From the NCBI GenBank assembly GCA_025354865.1, contig JANXMB010000155.1, positions 1-47,423 on the forward strand: 47,423 nt of DNA, read 5' to 3'. Positions 23,716-32,278 of the stretch are shown piece after piece. The stretch's first letter is position 1. Every line of letters starts with the position of its first letter. Both the position numbers and the translations under genes were made by a program. The notes under the pieces were generated by a model. That model was not told where the DNA came from, did not search any database, and saw only the letters and a program-made list of their open reading frames with translations. This stretch comes from Acetobacteraceae bacterium (lineage in GTDB: Bacteria; Pseudomonadota; Alphaproteobacteria; Acetobacterales; Acetobacteraceae).

Positions 23716-24453
23716 CTACACCATTGCCATGCCGCCGTTGACATGCAGGGTCGCGCCGGTCACCCACGCGGCCTCATCCGAAGCGAGGTAGACCACCGCA
23801 GCGGCGATATCGTTTGGCTGGCCCATGCGGCCGAGCGGAATGGATTCGGACAGCTTGCTTTTCTGCGCGTCGGTCAACGCGTCGGTCATGTTGGTCGCAA
23901 CGAAGCCGGGGGCGACGACGTTCACCGTGATGCCGCGCGACGCGACTTCCTGGGCGAGCGCCTTGCTCATGCCGACCAGTCCAGCCTTGGCGGCGGCATA
24001 ATTCGCTTGCCCGGCATTGCCGGTGGCACCGACGATCGACGAGATATTAACGATCCGCCCGCTCCGCCGCCGCAGCATCCCGCGCAACGCCGCTCGGCTC
24101 AACCGAAAGGGCGCGCTGAGATCGACGTCGAGCACCGCCTGCCAGTCGGCATCGCGCATGCGGATCGCCAGCATGTCGCGGGTCATCCCGGCATTGTTGA
24201 CCAGGATGTTCAGGGGGCCGGCGGCTTTTTCGGCGGCTTCGATCAGGGCGTCGGGTTCGGATGCATCGCGCAGATCGGCGGAGCAGATATACGCCCGTTC
24301 GCCGAGTTCCTGGGCCACGGCCTCCAGCGCTTCGAGGCGCGTCCCGGACAGCACCACACTGGCGCCCTGGGCGTGCAGCGCGCGCGCAATCGCGGCCCCG
24401 ATTCCGCCGGATGCGCCGGTTACCAGCGCGGTCTTGCCGTCCAGCCGGAACAT
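23716..24453 (-). CDS. fabG: 3-oxoacyl-ACP reductase
   Basis: NADPH-dependent reductase of the fatty acid cycle. A 245-residue SDR with TGASGGIGAAIA (cofactor loop), ILVNNAGMTRD, NISSIVGATG (Ser) and ANYAAAKAGLVG (Y-x-x-x-K), then VVAPGFVATNMT and the typical C-terminus GATLHVNGGMAMV. GGAG stands about 9 bases before ATG 24453. It follows fabD with an 18-base gap and precedes acpP. Confidence 0.96.
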   Translation of the reverse strand: MFRLDGKTALVTGASGGIGAAIARALHAQGASVVLSGTRLEALEAVAQELGERAYICSADLRDASEPDALIEAAEKAAGPLNILVNNAGMTRDMLAIRMRDADWQAVLDVDLSAPFRLSRAALRGMLRRRSGRIVNISSIVGATGNAGQANYAAAKAGLVGMSKALAQEVASRGITVNVVAPGFVATNMTDALTDAQKSKLSESIPLGRMGQPNDIAAAVVYLASDEAAWVTGATLHVNGGMAMV

Positions 24454-24471
24454 CGCGGTTACTCCTGTTGT

Positions 24472-25440
24472 TTAGAGTGTCTTCAACACCGCTTCGATCT
24501 CCGCCGGGGTGGAGGCGGCGATGCCGGTGGCGTCCGGGGCGATGCGCTTGATCAGGCCGGACAGCACTTTGCCGGCGCCGAGTTCGACGAAACTGGTCAC
24601 GCCGAGGCCGACCATGGTTTGCACGCATTCCTGCCAACGGACGGTCGCGGTGACCTGCTTTACCAGCAAATCGCGGATCCGGTCGGGGTCGGTTTCCTTG
24701 GCGGCCGAGACATTGGCGACCAGCGGCACGATCGGCGGCAACGGCGGGGCGTTTTCCAACGCCTCGGCCATCGCATCGGCGGCGGGGGCCATCAGCGCGC
24801 AATGGAACGGGGCGGACACCGGCAGCAGCATGGCGCGGCGAATGCCTTTGCCCTTGGCGATTTCGATCGCCCGCTCGATCGCGGCGCGATGTCCCGAAAT
24901 GACCACCTGTCCGCCGCCGTTGTCGTTGGCGGCTTCGACAACCTGACGGGCGCCGGTGGGGCTGTCGGGGATCGGGGCGGCTTCCAAGCAGATTGCCTGC
25001 GCCTGCGCCATATCGGCACCCAGCAGCGCAGCCATCGCGCCTTCGCCCGGCGGCACGGCTTTCTGCATCGCCTGTCCGCGCAGCTTCAGCAGCCGGGCAG
25101 CGGTGGCGATCGGGAAGGCGCCGGCCGCAGCCAGCGCCGTGTATTCGCCCAGCGAATGGCCGGCGACGACAATAGCCTTATTCTTAAGGGAAAAGCCGCC
25201 TTCGGCTTCCAGCACCCGCAGCACCGCCATGGAGTGTGCCATCAGCGCCGGCTGGGTGTTTTCGGTCAGGATCAGTTCTTCCCCGGGCCCTTCGAACATC
25301 AGCTTCGACAGCTTCTGCTTCAGGATTTCGTCGACCTCCTGAAATACCGCACGGGCCGCGGAATACGCAGCCGCCAGATCGCGTCCCATACCCACGGCTT
25401 GGCTGCCCTGGCCTGGGAAGATAAAGGCGTGAACCGGCAT
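24472..25440 (-). CDS. fabD: Malonyl-CoA:ACP transacylase
   Basis: Moves malonyl from CoA to ACP. The 322-residue protein starts at ATG 25440 (MPVHAFIFPGQGSQAVGMG), the conserved beginning; the open frame upstream is not coding. The nucleophile is in VVAGHSLGEYTALAAAG, the oxyanion Gln in PGQGSQ, and the catalytic His in VSAPFHCALM. The late FVELGAGKVLSGLIKRI segment is typical. It leads the fabD-fabG-(acpP-fabF-mltG) order on the minus strand. Confidence 0.96.
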   Translation of the reverse strand: MPVHAFIFPGQGSQAVGMGRDLAAAYSAARAVFQEVDEILKQKLSKLMFEGPGEELILTENTQPALMAHSMAVLRVLEAEGGFSLKNKAIVVAGHSLGEYTALAAAGAFPIATAARLLKLRGQAMQKAVPPGEGAMAALLGADMAQAQAICLEAAPIPDSPTGARQVVEAANDNGGGQVVISGHRAAIERAIEIAKGKGIRRAMLLPVSAPFHCALMAPAADAMAEALENAPPLPPIVPLVANVSAAKETDPDRIRDLLVKQVTATVRWQECVQTMVGLGVTSFVELGAGKVLSGLIKRIAPDATGIAASTPAEIEAVLKTL

Positions 25441-25567
25441 GAATGACGCTCCCGACAGTCGTCGGCTTAAAGGACGAGTATGGCGCGGCGGCGTAGCGGT
25501 GGGTTTGCGGCGTGTCAAGGAAGGGGCGAGATGCGAGCGGTACGGACGATGCTTGAAGCAGGGGCGG

Positions 25568-25584
25568 GGGATGGGATTCATCCC
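25568..25584. promoter_or_regulatory. Short inverted repeat in the fabD / secreted protein divergent region
   Basis: GGGATG (25568-25573) and CATCCC (25579-25584) form a perfect 6-bp inverted repeat with a 5-base spacer, in the 260-base divergent region between fabD and the secreted cytochrome-like gene. It could be an operator for either gene. An A/T-rich patch at 25606-25618 (TTTTTTATACA) may hold the -10 box of the rightward gene. Confidence 0.3.
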
Positions 25585-25700
25585 GCTACAAATCAAGCGA
25601 TTGTGATGTTTTTTATACACCTGGGGTTGTGCAGGTCGCTTGTAATGCCACCGACGATCCAGTTAGCTCGGGTTCCGGTCCAATGATGAGGAAATACAGC

Positions 25701-26741
25701 ATGCGTCGTCTCGCCTTGAAGCTGTTCGCCACCGCTGCCGCCGTGTTGACCCCGAGCCTTGTCGCGCAAGCGGCCATGCCGCGCCCTGCAATCGAAGAAA
25801 TGGCGTCCAAGCTGGCCTCCGAGCTGGCGCGGGTCTGCCCGCAAGCGTCTTACGGCGACGCCGCCGCGTTCAAGAGCTGCTCCGGCGCATTGTCCCAGGC
25901 GAGTTTCCTGCCGTTCGCGACCGATGTCCTGTGGGGCGGCGATCAGGCCACCCAGAAAATCAAAAAGAAGCACCTGACCCATTTCAGCCCGAAGGTGTTC
26001 CAGTCGTTGTACCTGCCGCTGATGACCTTCACCGGCAAATGGTCGATCGCCCACGACGATCGCGAGAACCTCGATATCATCAAAGTCGAAGCGTATTTCC
26101 GCAACGAATTGCCGGCTGGCGAGTATCCCTATCCGTTCTGGCACAGCGCCGCCAAATGGAACGCTTACGAGGTGATGAACCAGGTCAGCTTCTATCTGAA
26201 CGAGAAGGGCCAGATTTTTGTCATCACCCGCGGCGACACCGGGTCCAATGCCGGCAAAGGCCAGTATGCGCATGTGAACCACGAACCGTTCCAGAAGGAT
26301 CGGTGGCTGTGGACCGACGACAACGGCCAGCAGCAGCCGGAAGTCACCTTGTTCAGCGCGCGCTATCAAGGCTCCAACCCGCATCATCAGCGCCTGGATC
26401 AGACCTATCGCGCGTTCGCCGCTTCGATGCGGGAGGCATCGTGCGTCGGCTGCCACAACCCGTCCAATCCGCAGGATATGGAGTGGTTGACCCTGTTGCA
26501 GACCCCCGTCCACGCTGCGGCGGAAATTGAGAATGTGATCAAAGAGGTCGAAGACGGCTCCATGCCGCAGGACGAACTGGGGCTGAAGAAGGCGATCGAT
26601 CCGAAGCTGAAGGCGTCGATCCTGCGGACGGCACAGGCGTTCCGCAACGAACTGGCCGCCGCCGATGCGTGGGAGTCGTCGCGCCCAAACCGTGACGCGG
26701 TCGCGTCTTCGACCGACCAGAAGGCGACCCGGGCGCGCTGA
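25701..26741 (+). CDS. Secreted protein with one cytochrome c heme site (CVGCH)
   Basis: A 346-residue exported protein. I take ATG 25701 (MRRLALKLFATAAAVLTPSL, cut after AQA) because GAGGA sits 8 bases upstream; ATG 25683/25686 are alternatives. There is no recognisable domain in the first 240 residues, which are rich in aromatic residues (YPYPFWHSAAKWNAYEVMNQ, KDRWLWTDDNGQQQPEV). Near residue 248 comes SCVGCHNPSNPQDMEW, a single heme c attachment motif. A lone heme at the end of a large unknown domain suggests a periplasmic redox enzyme or electron acceptor. No cytochrome maturation or partner genes are near. A strong terminator follows. Confidence 0.75.
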   Translation: MRRLALKLFATAAAVLTPSLVAQAAMPRPAIEEMASKLASELARVCPQASYGDAAAFKSCSGALSQASFLPFATDVLWGGDQATQKIKKKHLTHFSPKVFQSLYLPLMTFTGKWSIAHDDRENLDIIKVEAYFRNELPAGEYPYPFWHSAAKWNAYEVMNQVSFYLNEKGQIFVITRGDTGSNAGKGQYAHVNHEPFQKDRWLWTDDNGQQQPEVTLFSARYQGSNPHHQRLDQTYRAFAASMREASCVGCHNPSNPQDMEWLTLLQTPVHAAAEIENVIKEVEDGSMPQDELGLKKAIDPKLKASILRTAQAFRNELAAADAWESSRPNRDAVASSTDQKATRAR

Positions 26742-26747
26742 TCGCGC

Positions 26748-26778
26748 CACCCGGCAGCGTCGTGCCCGCTGCCGGGTG
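26748..26778 (+). terminator. Terminator hairpin after the cytochrome-like gene
   Basis: CACCCGGCAGC (26748-26758) and GCTGCCGGGTG (26768-26778) are perfect 11-base arms with a 9-base loop, 7 bases after the stop codon. A short pyrimidine-rich tail (CTTGCCTGCC) follows in place of a T run. Confidence 0.65.
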
Positions 26779-27011
26779 CTTGCCTGCCTGCCGCCCTGTT
26801 GTTTCCAAGGGCGGTTCCCCGTTGCGGATCATCGCATGCCGGATGCCTTGGCGGCGCGATGGAGCGGCCGCGCATGCGGAATCGGGACGGCGAGCGTCCC
26901 TCCGATATCGATGCCGATACGATATGGTGCCGATCCATCTGCGATGCCGAACGGCGCCGATCCGATTGGTTGATAGCGAAACGAGTCATCGCGCGTCACT
27001 GCTTGTAAGAT

Positions 27012-27026
27012 ATGCGAAATACGCAT
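27012..27026. promoter_or_regulatory. Possible operator palindrome
   Basis: ATGCG-AAATA-CGCAT (27012-27026) is a perfect 5+5 inverted repeat with an A/T spacer, the shape of a helix-turn-helix operator, in the A/T-rich patch about 300 bases before the amidase. Confidence 0.3.
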
Positions 27027-27323
27027 GACGGCATTGCAATAAAAGTTTCATAATCCAATTTTATAGGATGTGCCTCCGATCGTGGGAGGAAGCTAGCTGG
27101 GCGCGACAAAATCCCGCCGTATCGCCGCCGTCAACCCGCACTTTGCGCCAATCTTTGCAGCGTCTCGCCATCCTCGGTCGAACACGACGGGCCGACGTTC
27201 CTCCCCGCTGCCTCGGGTCCGAAACGGTTGTCGTTCCGGCCCCACGATACCCCGTCGCACGCCCTACCCAGACGCAACACGCCGCCGGAGCCGCATAGTC
27301 CGACCGCCGGAATCCGGGTAACA

Positions 27324-28757
27324 ATGGCGGCCAACCCGCCCAAGCCGGAGACCGCCGTGACCGACCTCGCCGATTGCACCGCCACCACCCTGCTGGCCCT
27401 CTATCGCGCCGGACAGGCGTCGCCGACCGAAGCGACCCAGGCCGTGCTGGCGCGGATCGAACGGGCGAACCCGGTGCTGAACGCGTTCTGCTACCTCGCC
27501 CCCGACGAGAGCCTGGCCGCTGCCGCCGCCAGCACCGATCGCTGGCATCGCGGCGAACCGATCGGGCCGTTGGACGGGGTGCCGGCTTCGGTGAAAGATT
27601 TGATCCTGGCCAAGGGCTGGCCCACCCGGCGCGGCAGTCGCACCGTCGATCCCGCCCAACCCTGGGACATCGACGCCCCCGCCACCGCTCGGCTGCGCGA
27701 AGCCGGGGCCGTGCTGCTGGGCAAGACCACGACGCCGGAGTTCGGCTGCAAAGGCGAAACCAACTCCCCCCTGACCGGGCTGACCCGCAATCCCTGGAAC
27801 ATCGCCAAAACCCCCGGCGGTAGCTCCGGCGGCACGGCGGCGGCGGTGGCGGCGGGTATGGGGCCGATCGGCATCGGCACCGACGGGGCCGGCAGTGTGC
27901 GAATCCCCGCCGCGTTCTGCGGCAATTTCGGACTGAAACCCAGCTTCGGGCGCGTGCCGGCCTATCCGCTGTCCCCGTTCGGCACGGTTGCCCATCTCGG
28001 CCCGCATACCATGAGCGTCGCCGACGCCGCCCTGATGACCACTGTGCTCAAACAACCGGACGCACGCGACTGGACGTCGCTGCCATACGATCCCACCGAT
28101 TACACCATCGGGCTGAACGACGGCATCCGCGGCCTGCGCGTCGCCTGGTCCGCCACGCTGGGGTATGCCCGCAACGTCCACCCCGAGGTCGCCGCCGCCT
28201 GCGAAAAAGCCGCCGCGATGCTGGCCGCTTTGGGCGCCAGAGTGGATGCGGTGGATCCGGGGTTCGAGGATCCGTTGGACATTACCACCGGCCTCTGGTT
28301 CGCCGGGGCGCTGGCAATCTGGGATACCCTCACCCCCGCCCAACAAGCGGTTGCCGACCCCGATTTCGCAGCCGAAGCCGCGCTTGGCCAGGCCGTTTCG
28401 GGCCAGGATCTGATGCGCCTGAACATGCGGCGGATCGGCCTTGGCACGCATATGCGGGCGTTCATGCAGCGCTACGATCTGCTGGTCACCCCAACCGTCG
28501 CGGTGCCGGCGTTCGACGCCATGCCGGCCGGCCATCAGACCCTGACGCCGGAGAATATGCTGGGCTGGACCCCGTTTTCATACCCGTTCAACCTAACCCA
28601 GCAGCCGGCCTGCACCATTCCCTGCGGTCTGACGTCGGATGGATTGCCGATCGGCTTGCAGATTGTCGGGCCGATGTTCGGCGATGCCCTGGTCCTGCGC
28701 GCCGCCCGCGCCTTCGAAAATGCCATGCCGATTCCGCGACCCGCCCCGGTGGCGTAA
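27324..28757 (+). CDS. Amidase signature family hydrolase
   Basis: A 477-residue Ser-cisSer-Lys hydrolase. Catalytic Lys is in GVPASVKDLILAKGWPTRRG, the cis-Ser in TPGGSSGGTAAAVAAGMGP, and the nucleophilic Ser in GTDGAGSVRIPAAFCG. The C-terminal NLTQQPACTIPCGLTSDGLP and GLQIVGPMFGD are standard. ATG 27324 (MAANPPKPET) is used; the frame opens further upstream, and GTG 27357 is also possible. Start context GGGTAACA is a weak ribosome site. Members cleave aryl and alkyl amides, 6-aminohexanoate dimers or act in GatCAB; the absence of gatB/gatC neighbours argues against GatA. Substrate unknown. Confidence 0.88.
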   Translation: MAANPPKPETAVTDLADCTATTLLALYRAGQASPTEATQAVLARIERANPVLNAFCYLAPDESLAAAAASTDRWHRGEPIGPLDGVPASVKDLILAKGWPTRRGSRTVDPAQPWDIDAPATARLREAGAVLLGKTTTPEFGCKGETNSPLTGLTRNPWNIAKTPGGSSGGTAAAVAAGMGPIGIGTDGAGSVRIPAAFCGNFGLKPSFGRVPAYPLSPFGTVAHLGPHTMSVADAALMTTVLKQPDARDWTSLPYDPTDYTIGLNDGIRGLRVAWSATLGYARNVHPEVAAACEKAAAMLAALGARVDAVDPGFEDPLDITTGLWFAGALAIWDTLTPAQQAVADPDFAAEAALGQAVSGQDLMRLNMRRIGLGTHMRAFMQRYDLLVTPTVAVPAFDAMPAGHQTLTPENMLGWTPFSYPFNLTQQPACTIPCGLTSDGLPIGLQIVGPMFGDALVLRAARAFENAMPIPRPAPVA

Positions 28758-28767
28758 CGCCCGCCCT

Positions 28768-28814
28768 GGAGCGCGATGACCGAAGGTGGAATCACCGGAG
28801 GTCTGAATCGCGCG
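28768..28814 (+). repeat. Palindromic intergenic repeat, copy 3
   Basis: GGAGCGCGATGACC...AGGTGGAATCACC...GGTCTGAATCGCGC is an imperfect hairpin (inner GGTG-GAAT-CACC, outer GCGAT...ATCGC). It lines up with copy 2 (GAGCGTGATCGCC.GAGGTTGA...TGAATCAC), so I place it in the same family despite divergence. It begins 10 bases after the amidase stop. Confidence 0.55.
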
Positions 28815-28827
28815 AAAAAACAATAGA

Positions 28828-28871
28828 TTAGATCGCGATACGTGAGCGAGAGCGAACGCATCGCGATCTAA
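28828..28871 (-). repeat. Palindromic repeat, TTAG-ended, at the modC stop
   Basis: TTAGATCGCGAT (28828-28839) and ATCGCGATCTAA (28860-28871) are perfect 12-base arms with a 20-base spacer rich in GAGCGA. On the minus strand the TTAG end supplies the TAG stop of modC (28868-28870). Shape and position match copies 1 and 2, but the core is different, so it may be a related short form. It lies between convergent amidase and modC and can serve as a terminator. Confidence 0.65.
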
Positions 28872-29965
28872 TGTGTGTCGATCGCGCCGGGCAGCACCTC
28901 GATCGCCACCGATTTGATCAGCGCCAGCACCGGGGCGCCAGGGGCCAGTTCCAGCCGCGTGACCGCGTCCGGGGTGACACGCGCCAGGAAGGTGCCCTCG
29001 GACAGCGCGATTTCGACCAGCGCGGCGTGGCGGGTGGCATCCTCGGTCACCGCCCGGACGGTGCCGGGCACGATGTTGTGGACGCTGATCGCCGACGGCG
29101 CCTCCCGCGCTAGGATCACTTCCCGCGCAGGAATACGCACGCGCACGGGACTGCCGGGCGGGGCGTCGAGCAGCGGCACCAGCAGTTCGGCGCCGCCGGC
29201 TTCGATGCGGCTGAGTTGGCGGGCCGGATCGTGCGCGATCGTGCGGCCCGGCAGCACCGAGGCTGCGTCGTCGCGCCGCGCCAGCGGCAGATCGGCGCGC
29301 GATGTCATGGTCATCAGATCGCCGGCCGCGAGGACCGACCCGGCCTCGATCAGCACGACGGCGTCGGCCAGCCGGGCGACTTCCTCCATCGCGTGGGTCA
29401 CGTAGAGGATCGGCAGACGCAGCGCGGCCTGGATGCCGGCGAGATAGGGCAGAATCTCCGCCTTGCGCGGCGCATCGAGGCTCGCCAACGGCTCGTCCAT
29501 CAGCAGCAGCCGCGGTTGCGACAGCAGTGCTCGGCCGATCGCCACGCGCTGGCGTTCCCCGCCCGACAGGGTGTGCGGACGGCGTCCGAGCAGCGGGGCG
29601 ATGCCGAGGAGGGCGACGACGTCGTCGAAGCGGATGGGGCCGCCGGGTGCGGCGCGGCGCAGCCCGTAGCGCAGGTTGGTTTCGACCGACATGTGCGGAA
29701 ACAGGCGTGCATCCTGGAACACCAGACCGGCGCGGCGGGCTTCCGGCGGCACCCAGATACCGGCGTCGGTGTCGGCGAGGACGACGCCATCCAGCACGAT
29801 CCGGCAATGGTCGGGCCGCAGCAATCCGGCGACGGCGGCGATGACGGTGGATTTTCCGGCGCCGGACGGGCCGAACAATGCAGTCAACCCAGGTGTTGGA
29901 ACCGTGAAGGCCAGATCCAGGCCGATGTTGGAAAACCGGTGGCGCAGCGCGACTTGCAGGGTCAA
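28868..29965 (-). CDS. modC: Molybdate ABC transporter ATPase
   Basis: A 365-residue ATPase: Walker A ALFGPSGAGKSTVIAAVAGL, VFQDARLFPHMSV, signature TLSGGERQRVAIGRALL, Walker B LLLMDEPLASLD, switch YVTHAMEEVARLAD. The C-terminal MOP/TOBE domain (ISVHNIVPGTVRAV, then ARVTPDAVTRLELAPG) binds molybdate and marks ModC. The start is TTG 29965, matching where ModC proteins begin; no ATG is available. It is the third gene of an SDR-dut-modC run (9-base gap to dut). modA and modB are missing, so it must pair with a distant permease. Confidence 0.88.
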   Translation of the reverse strand: MTLQVALRHRFSNIGLDLAFTVPTPGLTALFGPSGAGKSTVIAAVAGLLRPDHCRIVLDGVVLADTDAGIWVPPEARRAGLVFQDARLFPHMSVETNLRYGLRRAAPGGPIRFDDVVALLGIAPLLGRRPHTLSGGERQRVAIGRALLSQPRLLLMDEPLASLDAPRKAEILPYLAGIQAALRLPILYVTHAMEEVARLADAVVLIEAGSVLAAGDLMTMTSRADLPLARRDDAASVLPGRTIAHDPARQLSRIEAGGAELLVPLLDAPPGSPVRVRIPAREVILAREAPSAISVHNIVPGTVRAVTEDATRHAALVEIALSEGTFLARVTPDAVTRLELAPGAPVLALIKSVAIEVLPGAIDTH

Positions 29966-29974
29966 GGCGAGGCT

Positions 29975-30421
29975 CTAGCGACCGGTGCTGCCGAATCCGC
30001 CGGAGGCGCGTTCGGTGCTGTCCAGCGTTTCGACCGTCTGCCACGTCGCGCGCAGCACCGGGGCGAGCACCGCCTGCGCGATGCGCATCCCGCGCTCCAC
30101 CACGAACGGCGCGTCCCCGGTATTGAGCACGATGACCGCGACTTCCCCCCGGTAGTCTTCATCGATCGTGCCGGGGCTGTTGAGCAGCACGATACCGTAC
30201 CGCAACGCCAGACCGGACCGCGGGCGGATCTGCAATTCGTGCCCCGGCGGCAGCGCGATCGCGAGGCCGGTGGGGATCGGCGCCCGCTGCCCCGGCGCGA
30301 TGGTTACCGGGTCGGTCACCGCTGCGAGCAAGTCCATGCCCGCCGCCCCCTCGGTGGCATAGGCCGGAAGCGGCAAACCCTCCCCATGCGGGAGGCGGCG
30401 GACCTGGATGGCAATGCTCAT
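29975..30421 (-). CDS. dut: dUTP diphosphatase
   Basis: Hydrolyses dUTP to dUMP, keeping uracil out of DNA and feeding dTMP synthesis. The 148-residue trimeric protein shows all five motifs: [44 protein letters not shown] and the C-terminal [15 protein letters not shown] 30421 ([10 protein letters not shown]) is the family start; the longer frame overlaps the SDR. Gaps are 17 bases to the SDR and 9 to modC. Confidence 0.96.
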   Translation of the reverse strand: MSIAIQVRRLPHGEGLPLPAYATEGAAGMDLLAAVTDPVTIAPGQRAPIPTGLAIALPPGHELQIRPRSGLALRYGIVLLNSPGTIDEDYRGEVAVIVLNTGDAPFVVERGMRIAQAVLAPVLRATWQTVETLDSTERASGGFGSTGR

Positions 30422-30438
30422 GCCGCAATCATAGTGCG

Positions 30439-31254
30439 TCAGGCCGTGCGCACCATACCCCCGTCGATGGCGATGCACTGGCCGCTGACGTAGTCGGACA
30501 GGTCGGTGCAGAAGAATTCCACCACTTTGGCGCAATCCTCCACGTTGCCCAACCGGCGGAGCGCGATCTGTTCGGTGCGATCGCGGTTGGCGTTGACGCT
30601 GCCGGGGACGACGGTGGCCATGATGCGCCCGGTGGTAATGGTGCCCGGTGCGATGCAGTTGGCGTTGATCCCATGCGGTCCGAGGTCCTGCGCAAGGTAG
30701 CGCGTGTAGTGCAGGATCGCCGCCTTGGCCGCGCCGTAATGCGCGTAACCGCCGTCGACCGACGGGCTGAGGCCGGCGATCGAGCTGACGGTCACGATCT
30801 TGCCGGATCGTTGCGCCTTCATGATCGGGGCGACGGCGTTGATGCAGTAAACCGTGCCGTAGTAGTTCATTTCGGTCACCAGATGCAGCAGCGGCGTTTC
30901 CAGCGTGCTGGCCTTGGTATCGATCGGCCGCCCGCGCCCGCCGCCGGCATTGCAGACCAGGATGTCGATCCGGCCCCAGGTTTGCACGACCTTGTCCACC
31001 ATCGCCTGCACGGCTTGTTGGTCGGTGACATCCATCTCGATCCCGATGGCTTCGCCGCCGCCGGACACGATTTCATCGACGGTGCTGTCGCCGGTCATCG
31101 CTTTGGCCTCGGCCTCGAATTCCTCGTAGGACCGGAGATTGAGGTCGGTGACCGCGATTTTCGCACCCAGCCCGGCAAGGCGGCGGGCATAGGCTCGGCC
31201 CAGGCCGCGTCCGGCGCCGGTGACGATGGCGACTTTGCCGTCGAGTTTACCCAT
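30439..31254 (-). CDS. SDR-family NAD(P)-dependent oxidoreductase
   Basis: A 271-residue classical short-chain dehydrogenase: [20 protein letters not shown] (cofactor loop), AVTDLN (an Asp that usually prefers NAD), [22 protein letters not shown] (Ser), [16 protein letters not shown] (Y-x-x-x-K) and a normal C-terminus [18 protein letters not shown] Gly-rich loop ([12 protein letters not shown]) precedes the D-V motif. Start ATG 31254 has AAGGGAAAC upstream. The substrate is unknown. It heads the SDR-dut-modC run and is divergent from argB. Confidence 0.9.
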   Translation of the reverse strand: MGKLDGKVAIVTGAGRGLGRAYARRLAGLGAKIAVTDLNLRSYEEFEAEAKAMTGDSTVDEIVSGGGEAIGIEMDVTDQQAVQAMVDKVVQTWGRIDILVCNAGGGRGRPIDTKASTLETPLLHLVTEMNYYGTVYCINAVAPIMKAQRSGKIVTVSSIAGLSPSVDGGYAHYGAAKAAILHYTRYLAQDLGPHGINANCIAPGTITTGRIMATVVPGSVNANRDRTEQIALRRLGNVEDCAKVVEFFCTDLSDYVSGQCIAIDGGMVRTA

Positions 31255-31361
31255 GGTTGTTTCCCTTGATTCGATGCGGCGGAACCGTGCCCGCGGATAC
31301 GGAATCGGTCAAACCGAGGCGCCGCCTTGACCCCGGGATGCCCCCGCCCTACACGCGCGGC

Positions 31362-32270
31362 ATGACCGAATTCAGCCCTGCAACCGATGTTGCCGCCGCA
31401 GCCGAGCGCGCGCATGTGCTCGCCCAGGCCTTGCCGTTTTTGCGCCGCTACGCGGGCGCGACCATCGTCGTGAAATACGGCGGCCATGCGATGGGCGAGG
31501 AACATTTGGCCGAGGAATTCGGCCGCGATATCGCGCTGATGAAGCAGGTTGGGGTGAACATCGTCATCGTCCATGGCGGCGGGCCGCAGATCAATGCGAT
31601 GTTGAAGCGGCTGAATGTAGAATCCACCTTCATCGACGGCTTGCGGGTCACCGATCGCGCCGCGATGGAAGTGGTCGAAATGGTGCTGGCCGGCACGGTG
31701 AATAAATACGTGTCCAACCTGATCACCCGCGCCGGCGCACTGGCGGTGGGTATCTGCGGCAAGGACGGTGGGATGATCCGCGCCAGGAAAGCCGAACGGA
31801 CTCGGAAAAACCCCGATACCGGCGCCATCGAGCCGATCGATCTCGGCTTCGTCGGCGAACCGGCCGAAATCGACGTGCGGGTGATCCACGCCCTGACCGG
31901 GGGCGGGCTGGTGCCGGTGATCGCGCCGGTCGGTGTCGATGCGGATGGCCAGACCTACAACATCAACGCCGACACCGTAGCCGCTGCCGTGGCCGGCGCT
32001 TTGCACGCGACGCGATTGTTGATGCTGACCGACGTGCCGGGCGTGCTCGACAGGAACAAGAATTTGATTCCCGAACTGAGCCTGGCCGACGTCCAGGCGC
32101 GGATTGCCGATGGAACGATCACCGGGGGCATGATCCCCAAGGTCGAAAACTGTGTCGAGGCGGTGAAGCTTGGCGTCAAAGGCGCCGTCATTCTGGACGG
32201 GCGCGTGCCGCATGCGTGTTTGCTGGAACTGTTCACCGAGGGTGGGACCGGCACCATCGTGCGCCGTTAG
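31362..32270 (+). CDS. argB: Acetylglutamate kinase
   Basis: Phosphorylates N-acetylglutamate, the second step of arginine synthesis. A 302-residue amino-acid kinase with ATIVVKYGGHAMGEE, VIVHGGGPQINAMLKRL, YNINADTVAAAVAGAL, MLTDVPGVLD and GGMIPKVENCVEAV. Start ATG 31362 (MTEFSPATD) is chosen by family length; ATG 31338 is an alternative. The N-terminal helix (AAAERAHVLAQALPFLRRYA) is of the type that links hexamers and allows arginine feedback. No other arg gene is near. Confidence 0.95.
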   Translation: MTEFSPATDVAAAAERAHVLAQALPFLRRYAGATIVVKYGGHAMGEEHLAEEFGRDIALMKQVGVNIVIVHGGGPQINAMLKRLNVESTFIDGLRVTDRAAMEVVEMVLAGTVNKYVSNLITRAGALAVGICGKDGGMIRARKAERTRKNPDTGAIEPIDLGFVGEPAEIDVRVIHALTGGGLVPVIAPVGVDADGQTYNINADTVAAAVAGALHATRLLMLTDVPGVLDRNKNLIPELSLADVQARIADGTITGGMIPKVENCVEAVKLGVKGAVILDGRVPHACLLELFTEGGTGTIVRR

Positions 32271-32278
32271 TTTTTTTT
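32251..32278 (+). terminator. Possible intrinsic terminator of argB
   Basis: GCAC-CATC-GTGC (32251-32262), a short hairpin in the last codons of argB, is followed after the stop by eight T residues (32271-32278). The stem is weak, but the T run is the only one of its kind in the region. A second small hairpin (GGCGG-ATTT-CCGCC-TTT, 32311-32327) lies just downstream. Confidence 0.4.

Larger units (their letters stand above)
26742..27323. other. Long intergenic region with terminator, palindrome and A/T-rich patch
   Basis: No frame in these 582 bases looks coding. The left end has the terminator hairpin (26748-26778). The part around 27000-27070 is much richer in A and T than anything near it and holds a perfect inverted repeat at 27012-27026 and the stretch CATTGCAATAAAAGTTTCAT, which could contain a promoter. 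From about 27080 to the amidase start the sequence is GC-rich again and featureless. A small RNA starting in the A/T-rich patch is possible but unproven. Confidence 0.45.

Noticed and set aside
27324-28757. Amidase as GatA subunit of tRNA amidotransferase
   Set aside because: No gatB or gatC nearby and the sequence around the active site is that of general amidases; left as a substrate-unknown amidase.
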